A DNA stretch of 64,000 bases from Aquihabitans sp. G128 (GCF_019048865.1 NZ_CP077604.1:4774001-4838000); one strand, 5' to 3'. Shown: positions 8,958 to 18,733, counted from the stretch's first letter. The notes: a model not told the origin generated them from the letters alone. Program-made: numbers and translations.

Positions 8958-10508
8958 CTAGTTGACCTGGCGGTCGCGGCCCTCCCAGTAGGGCGCCCGG
9001 AGCTTGAACTTCTGGAGCTTGCCGGTGGCCGTGCGGGCCAGCTCGTCGCGGAACTCGATGCGCTTGGGCACCTTGTAGCCGGCCAGCTTGGTGCGGCAGT
9101 GGTCCCGCAGCTCGTCCTCGGTGGCCTCCTGGCCCGGGGCCAGGACCACGAGGGCGAGGATCAGCTCGCCCCAGCGCTCGTCCGGCACCCCGATCACCGC
9201 GACCTCGGCCACGGCCGGGTGCGAGAAGAGGGCGTCCTCGGCCTCGATGGACGACACGTTCTCGCCGCCGGAGATGATCACGTCCTTCTTCCGGTCGGAG
9301 ATGGTGAGGTAGCCCTCGTCGTCGATGGTGCCGCCGTCACCGGTGTGGAACCACCCGTCGACGATGGCCTCGGCGGTGGCCTCGGGCTGCTCCCAGTACC
9401 CCTCGAGCACGTGGTTGCCCCGACCGAGCACCTCGCCCTGGTCGTCGACCGCGACCCTGATGCCGATGGCGGGGGCGCCGGCCCGCATCAGCTTCTGGGC
9501 CCGCTCGGCGGGGTCGAGGTCGTCCCACTCCTGCCGGGTGCGGTTGATGGTCAGCAGCGGCGCCGTCTCGGTGAGGCCGTAGATCTGGATGAGCTCCCAC
9601 CCCAGCTCGGTCTCCACCCGCTCGATGGTGCGCGACGGCGGCGGGGCGCCGGCGACGATGATGCGGGTGCGGCCGGCGCCGGGGATGGGCCCGTCCCAGG
9701 TGGCGGCGGCGTCGAGGATCATGTTGGCGACGGCCGGGGCCCCGCACATGGCGGTGACGCCGTGCTGTTCCACCCGGCGCAGGATCTCGGCGCCGTCGAT
9801 CTTGCGGATGACCACCTGCTTCACGCCCATGCCGGTGGTGCCGTAGGGCATGCCCCAGCCGTTGCAGTGGAACATCGGCAGGGTGTGCAGGAAGACGTCG
9901 CGATCGCTGATGCCGGTGTGCCAGCCGAAGGTCGTGGCGTTGAGCCACAGCGATCGGTGCGTCTGCTGCACGCCCTTGGGCCGGGCCGTGGTGCCGCTGG
10001 TGTAGTTGATGACCGCGGTGGCGCTCTCGTCGGGCTCCCAGGTAGCGGGCGCCACGCCCGCGAGGGAGCCGTCGGTGCCGAAGAGGGCGTGGTCGCTCTC
10101 CTCGCCGATGACGAAGCGGTGGGTGGCGGTCACGCCGCCGAGCACGTCCTCGAGCTCGGGGTCCACCAGCAGGACCGTGGCTCCGGAGTGCTCGATGATG
10201 TAGCGGACCTCTTGGGCGGCCAGCCGGAAGTTCACCGGCACCAGGACCCGGCCCCACCCGCTCACGCCGAAGAACGCGGTGAGGAGGCGGGCGGCGTTGT
10301 GCGACACCACGGCCACCCGCTCGCCCGGCCCGATGCCCAGCCGATCGAGCGCCACGGCCAGGGCCCGGGCCCGAGCGGCGATCTCGCGATAGGTGACCTC
10401 GCCCCAGGACGGGGCGACCTGGTCGGGCTCGTCGACGACGCCGATGCGGTCGGGGTAGACGACCTCGGCGCGGTCGAGGAAGTCGCGGATGGTGAGGGGG
10501 ACCTGCAT
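8958..10508 (-). CDS. AMP-dependent acyl-CoA synthetase/ligase
   Basis: 516-residue ANL-family enzyme that adenylates a carboxylic acid and passes it to CoA. Visible motifs: the P-loop-like YTSGTTARPKGVQQTH (about residue 165), MFHCNGWGMPYG, the A5 motif YGLTETAP, the A7 motif WFHTGDGGTIDDEGYLTISDRKKDVIISGGENVSSIE and the C-terminal ATGKLQKFKLR with the catalytic Lys. Together these resemble long- or medium-chain fatty-acyl-CoA ligases. ATG 10508 opens directly into the conserved MQVPLTIRDFLDRA. It is divergent from the PhoD-like gene; no clear partner genes adjoin. Confidence 0.88.
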   Translation of the reverse strand: MQVPLTIRDFLDRAEVVYPDRIGVVDEPDQVAPSWGEVTYREIAARARALAVALDRLGIGPGERVAVVSHNAARLLTAFFGVSGWGRVLVPVNFRLAAQEVRYIIEHSGATVLLVDPELEDVLGGVTATHRFVIGEESDHALFGTDGSLAGVAPATWEPDESATAVINYTSGTTARPKGVQQTHRSLWLNATTFGWHTGISDRDVFLHTLPMFHCNGWGMPYGTTGMGVKQVVIRKIDGAEILRRVEQHGVTAMCGAPAVANMILDAAATWDGPIPGAGRTRIIVAGAPPPSRTIERVETELGWELIQIYGLTETAPLLTINRTRQEWDDLDPAERAQKLMRAGAPAIGIRVAVDDQGEVLGRGNHVLEGYWEQPEATAEAIVDGWFHTGDGGTIDDEGYLTISDRKKDVIISGGENVSSIEAEDALFSHPAVAEVAVIGVPDERWGELILALVVLAPGQEATEDELRDHCRTKLAGYKVPKRIEFRDELARTATGKLQKFKLRAPYWEGRDRQVN

Positions 10509-10659
10509 GGCCGCACGATAGGCACGGCCGCTGCGGCCGTGCTGGCCCCGAGGCCGGGCGAACGGGAGGTGAACACCTGGGCCGTGGCGTGATCGGAGGT
10601 GGGTGCCGATGGCAGGATGCCCCGGGCGTCGACGGGGGTCGACGGGGGAGGGCAGTGCC

Positions 10660-12400
10660 GTGGGAGACGACTCGAACCTGAACCGGCGGGTGTTCCTCGC
10701 CATGTTGGGGGCCACGGGCGCCGCGGCGGCGCTGCAGCCCAGCTGGTTCCCCCTCCCCGGGGCGGCGTCGGCCGCGGCCTCGGCGCCGAGCATCGACCCG
10801 GCGTTCCCCCCACGGCATCGCCTCGGGCGACCCCCGGCCCGACGGCACGGTGATCTGGACCCGCGTCGACCCGGCTGCGGACGCCGGCCCCGGCGTCGAG
10901 GTCACGTGGGAGGTCGCGGCCGACGACGCCTTCGCCACCGTCCTCCAGGCCGGGACGGTCACGGCCGGCGCCGCCACGGACCACACCCTCCACGTCACGC
11001 TCACCGGGCTGGCCCCCGACTCGTGGTTCCGCTACCGGTTCACCTACGGCACGGGAGCGGCCGCTCGCACCAGCCGGACGGGCCGCCTGCGGACCGCGCC
11101 GGCGCCCGGCTCGTCGCCCGACCAGCTCCGCTTCGCCTTCTGCTCCTGCCAGCAGATCAACCCGAGCTTCTACGTGGCCCACGCCGCGATGGCCGCCGAG
11201 GACCTCGACTACGTCGTCCACTACGGCGACTACGTCTACGTGAGCGACGGCGGCACCCTCACCCTCGACGACTACCGGGCCGTCTACCGCCGCTTCAAGG
11301 AGAACCCCTACCTCCAGGAGCTGCACGCCACGTACCCGATGGTGGTCATGTGGGACGACGGCGAGTTCGTGAACAACATCGACCGCCACCTCGACCCGGC
11401 TCGGTTCGCGGCGGCCAAGCAGGCGTGGTTCGAGTTCCAGCCGGTCGACCGGAACCCCGACGAGGCGGACCGGACCTACCGCGAGCTCGAGTGGGGCACG
11501 CTGGTCGACTTCCTGCTGCTCGACGTGCGCCAGTACCGCGACACCTACGTGCCGCCCAACGACGACTCCGGCCTGCTCTCGGTGACCGACACCGCGCTGC
11601 CCAGCGGGGCGGTCATCTTCGACGAGGACCGCACCTGCCTCGGCCTCGACCAGAAGGCCTGGCTGAAGGAGCGGCTCCTCGCCAGCGGCCACACCTGGCG
11701 CCACATCGGCCACGGCTACCCGTTCGTCACCCTGCGCCTCGGCGACTACGACACCCCCGCCGCCCGGGCCGACCCGCCCGCGGGCTTCCACGTGAACGGC
11801 GGCAAGTACCTCTCGACCGAGCAGTGGGACGGCTACTGGGCCGAGCGCAAGGAGCTGATGGCGTTCCTGGCCGACGAGTGCGTCGAGAACGTGGTCGCGT
11901 CGTCGGGCCAGACCCACATCTACTTCGGCGCCGGCATCCAGCCCGACTACGACGACCTCGAGGGGTCGCCCACCGTGATGTGGGAGTTCACGTGCGGCTC
12001 GCTCACCGCCGATCCCGACCCCCGGTCGTCGTACTTCCCGGACCTGCCGCGAGACGAGGCCGAGGCATCGATCCACTCGCTGGAGAAGGCCTTCCTGGGT
12101 GCCAACCCGCAGGTCGACTTCATCGACCTGCTGAACCAGGGCTACGGGATCATCACCTTCACCGCAGGCGAGGCGCGGGTGGACTTCCGGGTCATCGACA
12201 CCTTCGACGAGGACGCGGTGGCCACCACGTCCAAGACCTACCGGATCCCGGTGGGCTCGCTGCCCTCGGGCGCCGGCGTCTGCGGCGCCGACGTGCCTCC
12301 CACCACCACGCCCACCACGGCTCCGCCCACGGAACCGGGTGCCGTGGCGCCGGCGTCGGGGGCCCGCCCGGTGGCCGGCGACCCGAGCTACACCGGCTGA
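10660..12400 (+). CDS. PhoD-like alkaline phosphatase/phosphodiesterase, Tat-exported (frameshifted)
   Basis: About 580 residues after repair. GTG 10660 sits 8-10 bases after a GGGGGAGGG ribosome-binding site. The N-terminus is a Tat signal (NLNRRVFLAMLGATGAAAA). The reading frame breaks at the six-C run 10806-10811; one base fewer joins DPAFP to HGIASGDPRPDGTVIWTRV, the standard PhoD N-domain start. The metal-site Cys (FCSCQ) and GDYVY are present. Two signatures differ from B. subtilis PhoD: WDDGE replaces WDDHE, and SGQTH replaces TGDVH. A Thr/Pro-rich tail ends the protein. Exported phosphate-ester hydrolase by family; activity is doubtful given the substitutions. Confidence 0.78.
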
Positions 12401-12407
12401 CCGGCGC

Positions 12408-12713
12408 TCAGGCCGGCTGGGCCAACAGGTCCTGGTAGTCGGGGTGGCGGCCGATCCAGCGGGCCACGTACCAGCACGTGGGCTCCACCTTCAGGCCTCG
12501 GGCCCGCACGTCGTCGAGGGCGTGCTGGACCAGCACCGAGGCCAGGCCCTTGCCCTCGTGGGCCGGCGTGACCACCGTGTGCGGGAACACCTCGACGCCG
12601 GCGCCGGCCGGGTGGTGCTCGGCGAAGCCGACCACCTCGTCGCCCAGCAGGACCTCGTAGCGCTGGCGGTCCGGGTTGTCGCGGACGGTGGGCTGGTCGT
12701 GCTCCGACTCCAT
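12408..12713 (-). CDS. YjdJ-type small GNAT N-acetyltransferase
   Basis: 101 residues. It matches the compact GNAT subfamily typified by YjdJ: QRYEVLLGDEVVGFAEHHPAGAGVEVFPHTVVTPAHEGKGLASVLVQHALDDVRARGLKVEPTCWYVARWIGRHPDY. The acetyl-CoA loop is EGKGLAS, and the CWYVARWIxxHPxY end is diagnostic. The substrate is unknown for the subfamily. The 3' end meets the convergent PhoD-like gene with a 7-base gap; the gene is divergent from the LLM gene at 12803. Confidence 0.85.
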   Translation of the reverse strand: MESEHDQPTVRDNPDRQRYEVLLGDEVVGFAEHHPAGAGVEVFPHTVVTPAHEGKGLASVLVQHALDDVRARGLKVEPTCWYVARWIGRHPDYQDLLAQPA

Positions 12714-12802
12714 CGGGTCACGCTATCGACGGGTGCTCCCGCAGCGGCCGGGCGACCGGCAGGTAGGGTCCGCGGCGGCGACCGCGACCCCGGAGGACCC
12801 CC

Positions 12803-13699
12803 ATGCGCATCGGCACGTTCGTCGACGGCCTCACCCTCGACGAGCTCCTGGCCTTCGCCACCAAGGCCGAGGCCGACGGGTTCGACTCGCTGTGGGTCCC
12901 GCAGATCTTCGGGCTCGACGCCCTGGCCGCCCTCACGCTGGTGGGCCACAGCGTGCCCCGGTTGGAGCTCGGCACCGCCGTCGTGCCCACCTACCCGCGG
13001 CACCCCTCGGCGCTGGCCGCCTCGGCCCTCACCGCATCGGCGGCGAGCGGCGGCCGGCTCACCCTCGGGATCGGCCTGTCGCACCAGATCGTGATCGAGG
13101 GCATGTTCGGCTACTCCTACGACAAGCCGGTGCGCCACATGCGGGAGTACCTCGAGGCGCTGGTGCCGCTGCTGTCGCTCGAGCCGGCCGACTTCACCGG
13201 CGAGACCCTCAGCGCCAAGCTCGAGCTCTCGGTCCCCGGGGCGAAGCCGGTGCCGCTGCTCGTGGCGGCGTTGGGGCCGAAGATGCTGGAGCTGGCCGCC
13301 GAGCGCACCTCGGGCACGGTCACCTGGATGACCGGTCCGCAGACGCTGGCCGAGCACACCGTGCCCACCCTCACCAAGGCCGCCGAAGCGGCGGGCACCG
13401 GCGACATGCGGGTGGTCAGCGCCCTTCCCGTGGCCGTCACCGACGATGAAGCCGGGCTGCGGGTTCGGGCCGCCAAGGTCTTCCAGGTCTACGGCTTCCT
13501 GCCGTCCTACCGGGCCATGCTCGACCGCGAGGGTGCGAGCGGACCGGAGGACGTGGCGCTGATCGGCTCGGCGGCCAAGGTGCGGGCCGGGATCGAGCGC
13601 ATGCGCGACGCCGGGGTCACCGACTTCGTGGCCGTCGAGTTCCACACCGACGAGCCGGTGGCCACCGCCACCCGCGAGCTGCTCAAGGAGCTGCTGTGA
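12803..13699 (+). CDS. LLM class F420-dependent oxidoreductase
   Basis: 298-residue luciferase-like protein (MRIGTFVDGLTLDELLAFATKAEADGFDSLWVPQIFGLDAL). It has the conserved ELGTAVVPTYPRHPSALAASALTASAASGGRLTLGIGLSHQ block and a PLLVAALGPKMLELAAERTSGTVTWMTGP segment, all typical of F420-dependent mycobacterial homologues. The ATG follows GGAGGACCCCC. Its stop overlaps the start of the DUF1737 gene by four bases (GTGA), so the two are translationally coupled. The substrate is not predictable. Confidence 0.9.
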   Translation: MRIGTFVDGLTLDELLAFATKAEADGFDSLWVPQIFGLDALAALTLVGHSVPRLELGTAVVPTYPRHPSALAASALTASAASGGRLTLGIGLSHQIVIEGMFGYSYDKPVRHMREYLEALVPLLSLEPADFTGETLSAKLELSVPGAKPVPLLVAALGPKMLELAAERTSGTVTWMTGPQTLAEHTVPTLTKAAEAAGTGDMRVVSALPVAVTDDEAGLRVRAAKVFQVYGFLPSYRAMLDREGASGPEDVALIGSAAKVRAGIERMRDAGVTDFVAVEFHTDEPVATATRELLKELL

Positions 13700-13887
13700 C
13701 CGACCTCGATCCCGCCCGTCTGCGCTACCGCGTCCTCACCGGGCCGGACGACGCCGCCTTCTGCCGGCGGGTCAGCGATGCGCTGGAGGAGGGCTACGTG
13801 CTCCACGGCTCACCGTCGATCACCACCCGCCACGGCGAGGTGTGGGTGGCCCAGGCCGTGGTCCTCGGTCCGCGAGCCCTGGCCTGA
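13696..13887 (+). CDS. DUF1737 small protein
   Basis: 63 residues starting with a GTG that overlaps the preceding stop. LRYRVLTGPDDAAFCRRVSDALEEGYVLHGSPSITTRHGEVWVAQAVV follows the DUF1737 pattern (YRVLTG...F..RV..AL..GY.LHG.P). Family function is unknown. The four-base overlap implies cotranslation with the LLM oxidoreductase, so an accessory role there is a reasonable guess. Confidence 0.8.
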   Translation: MTDLDPARLRYRVLTGPDDAAFCRRVSDALEEGYVLHGSPSITTRHGEVWVAQAVVLGPRALA

Positions 13888-13911
13888 TCGGCTGGTCGCT
13901 GCGGCGAACTA

Positions 13912-13930
13912 TTGACAGCCTGACTGTCGA
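13912..13930. promoter_or_regulatory. Inverted repeat, probable TetR operator/promoter
   Basis: TTGACAG-cctga-CTGTCGA lies 17 bases before the TetR start. GACAG/CTGTC pair perfectly. TTGACA also fits a -35 box, although the nearest -10-like TACTTA (13931-13936) is only 13 bases away. The place and symmetry suit autoregulation by the downstream TetR protein. Confidence 0.5.
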
Positions 13931-13946
13931 TACTTAGCCTGCGGAG

Positions 13947-14561
13947 GTGGGTGCGACGGACGTGGGGGACGGACGACGGCAGCGCTCCGAGCGCAGCCGG
14001 GCCGCGGTCATCGACGCCCTCCTCGCCTGCTACGACGAGGGCACGGTGTCGCCTTCGGGCGCCGAGATCGCCGCCCGGGCCGGGGTGTCGGAGCGCTCAG
14101 TCTTCCGGCACTTCGAGGACCTCGACGCCCTGGCCAACGAGGCCTTCGAGCGACAGTTCGCCCGCGTCGCCCCGTTCTTCGCACCGCCGCCAGCCGACGG
14201 CACCCGGACCGAGCGCATCGCCGCCCTGGTCGAGCAGCGGTCCCGGCTCCACGAGCGGATGGCCAACCTGTCCCGCGCCGCCACCCACCACGCCGCCCGC
14301 TCGGCCACCATCGCCCGCCGGGTCCGCGAGCGCCAGGCGTTCCTGCGCGCCCAGGTCGAGCGCCAGTTCGCCACGGAGCTCGACGTCCTCGCCTCGAAGG
14401 ACCGACGGCTCCTGCTCGCCGCCCTCGATGGCGCCGTCGGCATGGAGGGCGTGGCCTACCTGCGCACCGCCGCCGACGTGGGGCCGCGCGACCTCCGGGT
14501 CGTGCTGGCCCGGACCCTCTCCGCCCTGCTCGCCACCACCGACCTCCAGGAGCTCCCATGA
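13947..14561 (+). CDS. TetR/AcrR family transcriptional regulator
   Basis: 204 residues. The N-terminal helix-turn-helix is GAEIAARAGVSERSVFRHFEDLDALANEAFERQ (residues about 33-65), with a helical ligand domain after it. It opens a run of same-strand genes (hydrolase at 14601, MBL at 15596) and is preceded by an inverted repeat 17 bases upstream, so it probably represses this small unit and itself. The GTG start is supported by GCGGAGGTGG just upstream. The ligand is unknown. Confidence 0.87.
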   Translation: MGATDVGDGRRQRSERSRAAVIDALLACYDEGTVSPSGAEIAARAGVSERSVFRHFEDLDALANEAFERQFARVAPFFAPPPADGTRTERIAALVEQRSRLHERMANLSRAATHHAARSATIARRVRERQAFLRAQVERQFATELDVLASKDRRLLLAALDGAVGMEGVAYLRTAADVGPRDLRVVLARTLSALLATTDLQELP

Positions 14562-14600
14562 TCGCCACCTCGTCCGCACCGCTCGCCGGGACCTCGAACG

Positions 14601-15599
14601 ATGCCTGAGGGCGGCGGGCCCTGGTCCGACGACGTCCTCGCCGCGGCGGCGGCCGAGGTCGCCGCGTGGGAGGCCGGTGGCGAGCGCATCGCCGCCGGCG
14701 ACGACCAGGTCTGGTTCCGCGTGCTCCCCGCCACGGCCGACGCCGGCAACCTGCCGCTCCTGGTGCTCCACGGCTTCCCCACCTGCTCGTTCGACTGGCG
14801 GCTGGTGGTCGACCGGCTGCGGGCCGAGCGCGACGTGATCGTCCTCGACCTGGTGGGCTTCGGCCTCTCGTCCAAGCCGGACCAGCGCTACGGGCTGCGG
14901 GGCTACGCCGACGGGGTCGAGGCCGTGGTGGCCCACCTCGAGCTCGAGTACGTCGACCTGGTCACCCACGACCTGGGCGACTCGGTGGGCGGCGAGCTCC
15001 TGGCTCGGTCGCTCGACGGGACGCTGGGCTTCGGCATCGGGCGGCGCGTCCTCACCAACGGCTCGATCTACATCGACATGGCCCAGCTCACCGTGGGCCA
15101 GCAGCTCCTGCTCGGACTGCCCGACGAGCAGAACGACCTGGTGGGCGCGGATGAGGGCGTCTCCTTCGCCAACGGCGTGGCCGGCACGTTCGCCGACGAC
15201 GCCGAGGTGCCCGTGGTGGAGCTGGCCGCCCTGGCGCAGCTGGCCCGCCGAGACGGCGGCCTCTCGCTGCTGCCCCGCACCATCCGCTACATCGAGGACC
15301 GCCGGGCCGAGGAGCGCCGCTTCACCGGGGCCATCGAGGTCCACCCGTCACCGGTCGGCGTGGTGTGGGGCGACCAGGACCCCGTCGCCGTGCACGCCAT
15401 GGCCGAGCACTTCGTCGAGGCCCGTCCCGACACCGCCCTCACCACCCTCGAAGGCGTCGGGCACTACCCCATGGTCGAGTCGCCCGAGCGCTTCGCCGAC
15501 GCCGTGCTCGCCATGTTGGACGGCCTCGAGCCGCTCGACCCCGATCCGGGCGACGACGGCGATCTCGCCGGCGAGCCGGCCGAAGCGGACGGCGCATGA
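14601..15599 (+). CDS. Alpha/beta hydrolase, haloalkane-dehalogenase-like
   Basis: 332 residues. Oxyanion loop [10 protein letters not shown] (57-66), then [19 protein letters not shown]. The nucleophile elbow THDLGDS puts Asp at about 124 in place of Ser, as in haloalkane dehalogenases and epoxide hydrolases. The acid is in VWGDQDPV and the base in [10 protein letters not shown]. No halide-binding Trp can be assigned by eye, so the reaction (dehalogenation, epoxide opening or ester hydrolysis) is open. An acidic 25-residue tail follows the fold. It overlaps the MBL gene by four bases (ATGA), so the two are coupled. Confidence 0.82.
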   Translation: MPEGGGPWSDDVLAAAAAEVAAWEAGGERIAAGDDQVWFRVLPATADAGNLPLLVLHGFPTCSFDWRLVVDRLRAERDVIVLDLVGFGLSSKPDQRYGLRGYADGVEAVVAHLELEYVDLVTHDLGDSVGGELLARSLDGTLGFGIGRRVLTNGSIYIDMAQLTVGQQLLLGLPDEQNDLVGADEGVSFANGVAGTFADDAEVPVVELAALAQLARRDGGLSLLPRTIRYIEDRRAEERRFTGAIEVHPSPVGVVWGDQDPVAVHAMAEHFVEARPDTALTTLEGVGHYPMVESPERFADAVLAMLDGLEPLDPDPGDDGDLAGEPAEADGA

Positions 15600-16423
15600 C
15601 CATCGAGGTCACCCTGCTCGGCACGGGCAGCCCGCTGCCGTCGCCGGACCGCGCCGGCCCGTCGACGCTGGTGCGGGCGGGCTCGAACCTCTTCCTGTTC
15701 GATGCCGGGCGGGCCGTCGGGTTGCGACTGGCCGCCAGCGGCGTGGTGGCGCCGATGCTCAGCGCCGTCTTCCTCACGCACCTGCACAGCGACCACATCA
15801 CCGACCTCAACGACGTCGTGACCAGCCGATGGGTGATGAGCCCGGGGCCGGCTCCGCTGCCCATCGTCGGCCCCGTCGGGACCGCCGTCGTGGTCGACGC
15901 CATCCTCGCCATGCTCGGCCCCGACATCGGCTACCGGCTGGCCCACCACGACGATCTCACCGACGGTCCCCAGCCCGTCGTGACCGAGGTGGCCGGCGGC
16001 GTCGTGTTCGACGAGGACGGCGTCCGGGTGATCGCCGCCCCCACCGACCACCGGCCCGTCGAGCCCACGCTCGGCTTCCGCATCGAGCACGAGGGCACGG
16101 CCGTGGTGATCGGCGGCGACGGGGTGCCGTGCGCCGGGCTCGACGAGCTCTGCGCCGGGGCCGACGCCTACGTGCAGACGGTGCTGCGCGAGGACCTGGT
16201 GCGAGCGGTGCCGTTCCAACGCTTCCTCGACACCATCGACTACCACTCCACCGTGCAGCAGGCGGCCCAGACCGCCGCTCGGGCCGGCGTGGGCACCCTG
16301 GTGATGACGCACCCGGTCCCGGCCCCGCAGCCCGGGACCGAGGGGGAGTGGGTGGCCCTGGCCGCCGAGCACTTCGGTGGCACCGTGGTCCTGGGCGAGG
16401 ACCTCACCACCGTCACGGTCTGA
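15596..16423 (+). CDS. MBL-fold metallohydrolase (ribonuclease Z-like)
   Basis: 275 residues. It starts [26 protein letters not shown], the classic RNase Z/arylsulfatase-like beginning, with the zinc motif [11 protein letters not shown] at about residue 60, [20 protein letters not shown] and a [11 protein letters not shown] end. The canonical C-terminal HxHxxE of tRNase Z is not obvious, so it is better called a general MBL hydrolase (arylsulfatase or lactonase are alternatives). Coupled by overlap to the alpha/beta hydrolase, which suggests that both act on one compound. Confidence 0.83.
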   Translation: MTIEVTLLGTGSPLPSPDRAGPSTLVRAGSNLFLFDAGRAVGLRLAASGVVAPMLSAVFLTHLHSDHITDLNDVVTSRWVMSPGPAPLPIVGPVGTAVVVDAILAMLGPDIGYRLAHHDDLTDGPQPVVTEVAGGVVFDEDGVRVIAAPTDHRPVEPTLGFRIEHEGTAVVIGGDGVPCAGLDELCAGADAYVQTVLREDLVRAVPFQRFLDTIDYHSTVQQAAQTAARAGVGTLVMTHPVPAPQPGTEGEWVALAAEHFGGTVVLGEDLTTVTV

Positions 16424-16459
16424 CCGGACCGCCGCCGGCCCGTCGCCGCCCGTCCCGGC

Positions 16460-17263
16460 TCAGACGGCGGTCCAGCCGCCGTCGACCGCCAGGGTCTGGC
16501 CCACCACGTAGGTGCTGGCGTCGGAGGCGAGGAACAGCAGGGCACCGTCGAGCTCGTGCTCCTCGCCCTCGCGACCGAGCGGCGCCCCTCGCTGCACGTA
16601 GCGCTCGGAGGCGTCGTCGCCCCACATGGCCTCGGTCATCTCGCTGCGGAACCAGCCCGGGGCGATGGCGTTCACCCGCACGCCCTTGCGCCCCCACTGG
16701 GCCCCCAGCTCCCGGGTGAGGTTCACCACCGCACCCTTCGAGGCGCAGTAGGACGCCTGCTTCACCGGCGTGGCGGCCACCAGCCCGAGCATCGACGAGA
16801 TGTTCACGATGGTCCCGCCCCCGCTGTCGACCATGGGCGGGAACGACAGCTGGCACAGGTGGAACAGGGCGTTGAGGTTCACGTCGACCACCTGGCGGAA
16901 CTGCTCGAAGTCCTCGGTCTCGGCGTTGGCGATCCGGGAGATGCCGGCGTTGTTGACCAGCACGTCGAGCCGGCCGCCGCCTGCTTCGACCGCTCGATCG
17001 ACGAGGTCGCGGCGGTCGGCCTCCACCGCGACGTCGGCCCGCACCGGCACCACGCGGTCGCCCAGCTCGCCGGCCAGCTCCACCAGCAGCTCCTCACGGC
17101 GGGCGGCCACCACCACCGTGGCGCCCGCGGCGTGCAGCACCCGGGCGAAGCGCCGCCCCAGCCCCACCGACGCCCCGGTCACGATGGCGACCTTCCCGTC
17201 GAGGCGGAACGGCGCGAAGGGGTCCAGCGGGGGAGCGGTGGCGAGCGGGGCGTCGGTCGACAT
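16460..17263 (-). CDS. SDR family oxidoreductase
   Basis: 267 residues. Classical short-chain dehydrogenase: TGASVGLGRR nucleotide loop (about residue 32), NNAGISRIA, catalytic Ser in NISSMLGLV, YCASKG (Tyr and Lys), and APGWFRSEMTEAMWG with the typical DGALLFLASDASTYVVGQTLAVDGGWTAV end. The loop lacks a clear basic residue for NADPH, so NAD is likelier. Gluconate- or 3-hydroxyacyl-type substrates are common in close relatives; not decidable here. Convergent with the MBL gene and divergent from the VOC gene. Confidence 0.9.
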   Translation of the reverse strand: MSTDAPLATAPPLDPFAPFRLDGKVAIVTGASVGLGRRFARVLHAAGATVVVAARREELLVELAGELGDRVVPVRADVAVEADRRDLVDRAVEAGGGRLDVLVNNAGISRIANAETEDFEQFRQVVDVNLNALFHLCQLSFPPMVDSGGGTIVNISSMLGLVAATPVKQASYCASKGAVVNLTRELGAQWGRKGVRVNAIAPGWFRSEMTEAMWGDDASERYVQRGAPLGREGEEHELDGALLFLASDASTYVVGQTLAVDGGWTAV

Positions 17264-17322
17264 GGGCGGAGCGTAGGCCCCGCCCCTCCACCCGCCGGTG
17301 GTCCGGCGGTACGGTCGGCGGC

Positions 17323-17718
17323 ATGGGGATCCGAGCCAGCCGCACCGCCCGTCCGACGCGCGACCTCGCCGCCGTGCGCGGGTTCTACGAGCACCTCGTG
17401 GGGCTGCCGGTGCTGTTCGAGTTCGCCGACCACGACGGATTCGACGGCGTGGTCTTCGGGTTGCCCGACGAGCGGGCCCAGCTCGAGCTGGTGCGGGCCC
17501 CGGACGCCGACGTCGCGCCCCGGCCGACGGTGGAGGACCTCCAGGTCCTGTACTTCGACGACGAGGGGTCCCGGGCGGAGGTCCTGCACCGGCTCGCCGA
17601 CGGCGGGGCGCTGCCGCTGGCGCCTGACGACCCCACCGTGAACCCCTACTGGCCGGCCACCGGCGCGCTGGTGGTGGTGGACCCGGACGGCTACCGGCTG
17701 GTGCTCAGCCTCGGTTGA
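17323..17718 (+). CDS. VOC family protein (YycE-like)
   Basis: 131 residues, glyoxalase/bleomycin-resistance fold: RPTRDLAAVRGFYEHLVGLPVLFEFADHDGFDGVVFGLPD and a NPYW...VVVDPDGYRLVLSL end, which matches the YycE subgroup. Two beta-alpha-beta-beta-beta halves are visible. Metal ligands are not clear in the N-terminal half. It sits 45 bases before an LLM oxidoreductase on the same strand, possibly one transcript. Confidence 0.83.
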   Translation: MGIRASRTARPTRDLAAVRGFYEHLVGLPVLFEFADHDGFDGVVFGLPDERAQLELVRAPDADVAPRPTVEDLQVLYFDDEGSRAEVLHRLADGGALPLAPDDPTVNPYWPATGALVVVDPDGYRLVLSLG

Positions 17719-17763
17719 GCGGCCCCGGGTGCCGTCGGCCCGCCGCGGTGCCAGGCTGGCCCG

Positions 17764-18660
17764 GTGAAGGTGCGCATCGGGTTCGGGTTGGGGACGCAGA
17801 CGCTGGCCAACGACGGGGGCTCCTTCGGGGCCCTGGTCGACGCCCTGGAGGACCTCCGGTTCGACTCGCTGTGGCTCTCCGAGCGGCTCACCGGCGACGC
17901 CCCCGATCCGCTCACCGCCCTGGCCTTCGCCGCCGGGCGCACCCGCAAGCTCAAGCTGGGCACCAGCGTGCTGGTCCTGCCCGGCCGCAACCCGGTGGTG
18001 CTGGCCAAGGAGATGGCCAGCCTCGACCGGCTCTCGGGCGGCCGCTTCCTGCCCGCCGTGGGCCTGGGCGCCCCGGTGCCGGCCGAGCACCGGGCCTTCG
18101 GCGTGGGGCGCAAGGAGCGGGCGCCGTGGTTCGACGAGGCCCTGGCGCTCATGCGGCGCCTCTGGACCGAGGACGACGTCACCCACCACGGCGAGCGCTT
18201 CCAGGTCGAGGGCATCACCCTGCGGCCCAAGCCCGTGCAGGAGCCGCTGGAGGTGTGGCTGGGCGGCCAGGCCCCGTCCGAGCTGCGCCGGGTGGGCCGG
18301 GTGGGCGACGGCTGGCTGCCCTCGTTCTGCACGGTCGCCGACGTCGCCCAGGGGTGGGAGCTGGTGACGGCCACTGCGGCCGAGCACCAGCGCACGATCG
18401 ACCCCGAGCACCTCGGCGCGCTCGTGGCCTACAGCCGCCACGGCGTGCCCGACGCCCTCCGCGCCTTCCTGGCCCAGCGCCGCCCGGACCTCGACCCGGC
18501 CGACGTCGTGCCGGTGGGGCTCGACGGCCTGCGGGGCCGGCTCGAGGCGTTCACCACGGTGGGCGCCTCGAAGTTCGTGGTGCTGCCGCTCGACGAACCG
18601 GCCGATTGGGCCCAGGAGCTGGCCGCCGTCCACGACGCCGTGGGCGACCTGCAGACCTGA
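17764..18660 (+). CDS. LLM class F420-dependent oxidoreductase
   Basis: 298 residues from GTG 17764. VRIGFGLGTQTLANDGGSFGALVDALEDLRFDSLWLSERLTGDAPDPLTALAFAAGRT, LKLGTSVLVLPGRNPVVLAKEMASLDRLSGGRFLPAVGLGAP and KPVQEPLEVWLGGQAPSELRRVGRVGDGWLPS mark the luciferase-like F420 group. Third member in the window and only modestly like the other two by eye, so they are not recent duplicates. Possibly cotranscribed with the VOC gene. Confidence 0.9.
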   Translation: MKVRIGFGLGTQTLANDGGSFGALVDALEDLRFDSLWLSERLTGDAPDPLTALAFAAGRTRKLKLGTSVLVLPGRNPVVLAKEMASLDRLSGGRFLPAVGLGAPVPAEHRAFGVGRKERAPWFDEALALMRRLWTEDDVTHHGERFQVEGITLRPKPVQEPLEVWLGGQAPSELRRVGRVGDGWLPSFCTVADVAQGWELVTATAAEHQRTIDPEHLGALVAYSRHGVPDALRAFLAQRRPDLDPADVVPVGLDGLRGRLEAFTTVGASKFVVLPLDEPADWAQELAAVHDAVGDLQT

Positions 18661-18733
18661 GCGGCACCAGGGGCCGGCCGCCCGTCAGGCCGACCGTGCG
18701 GGTGCACCTACTGCCCCCAGGGCGGGCGCAGCG

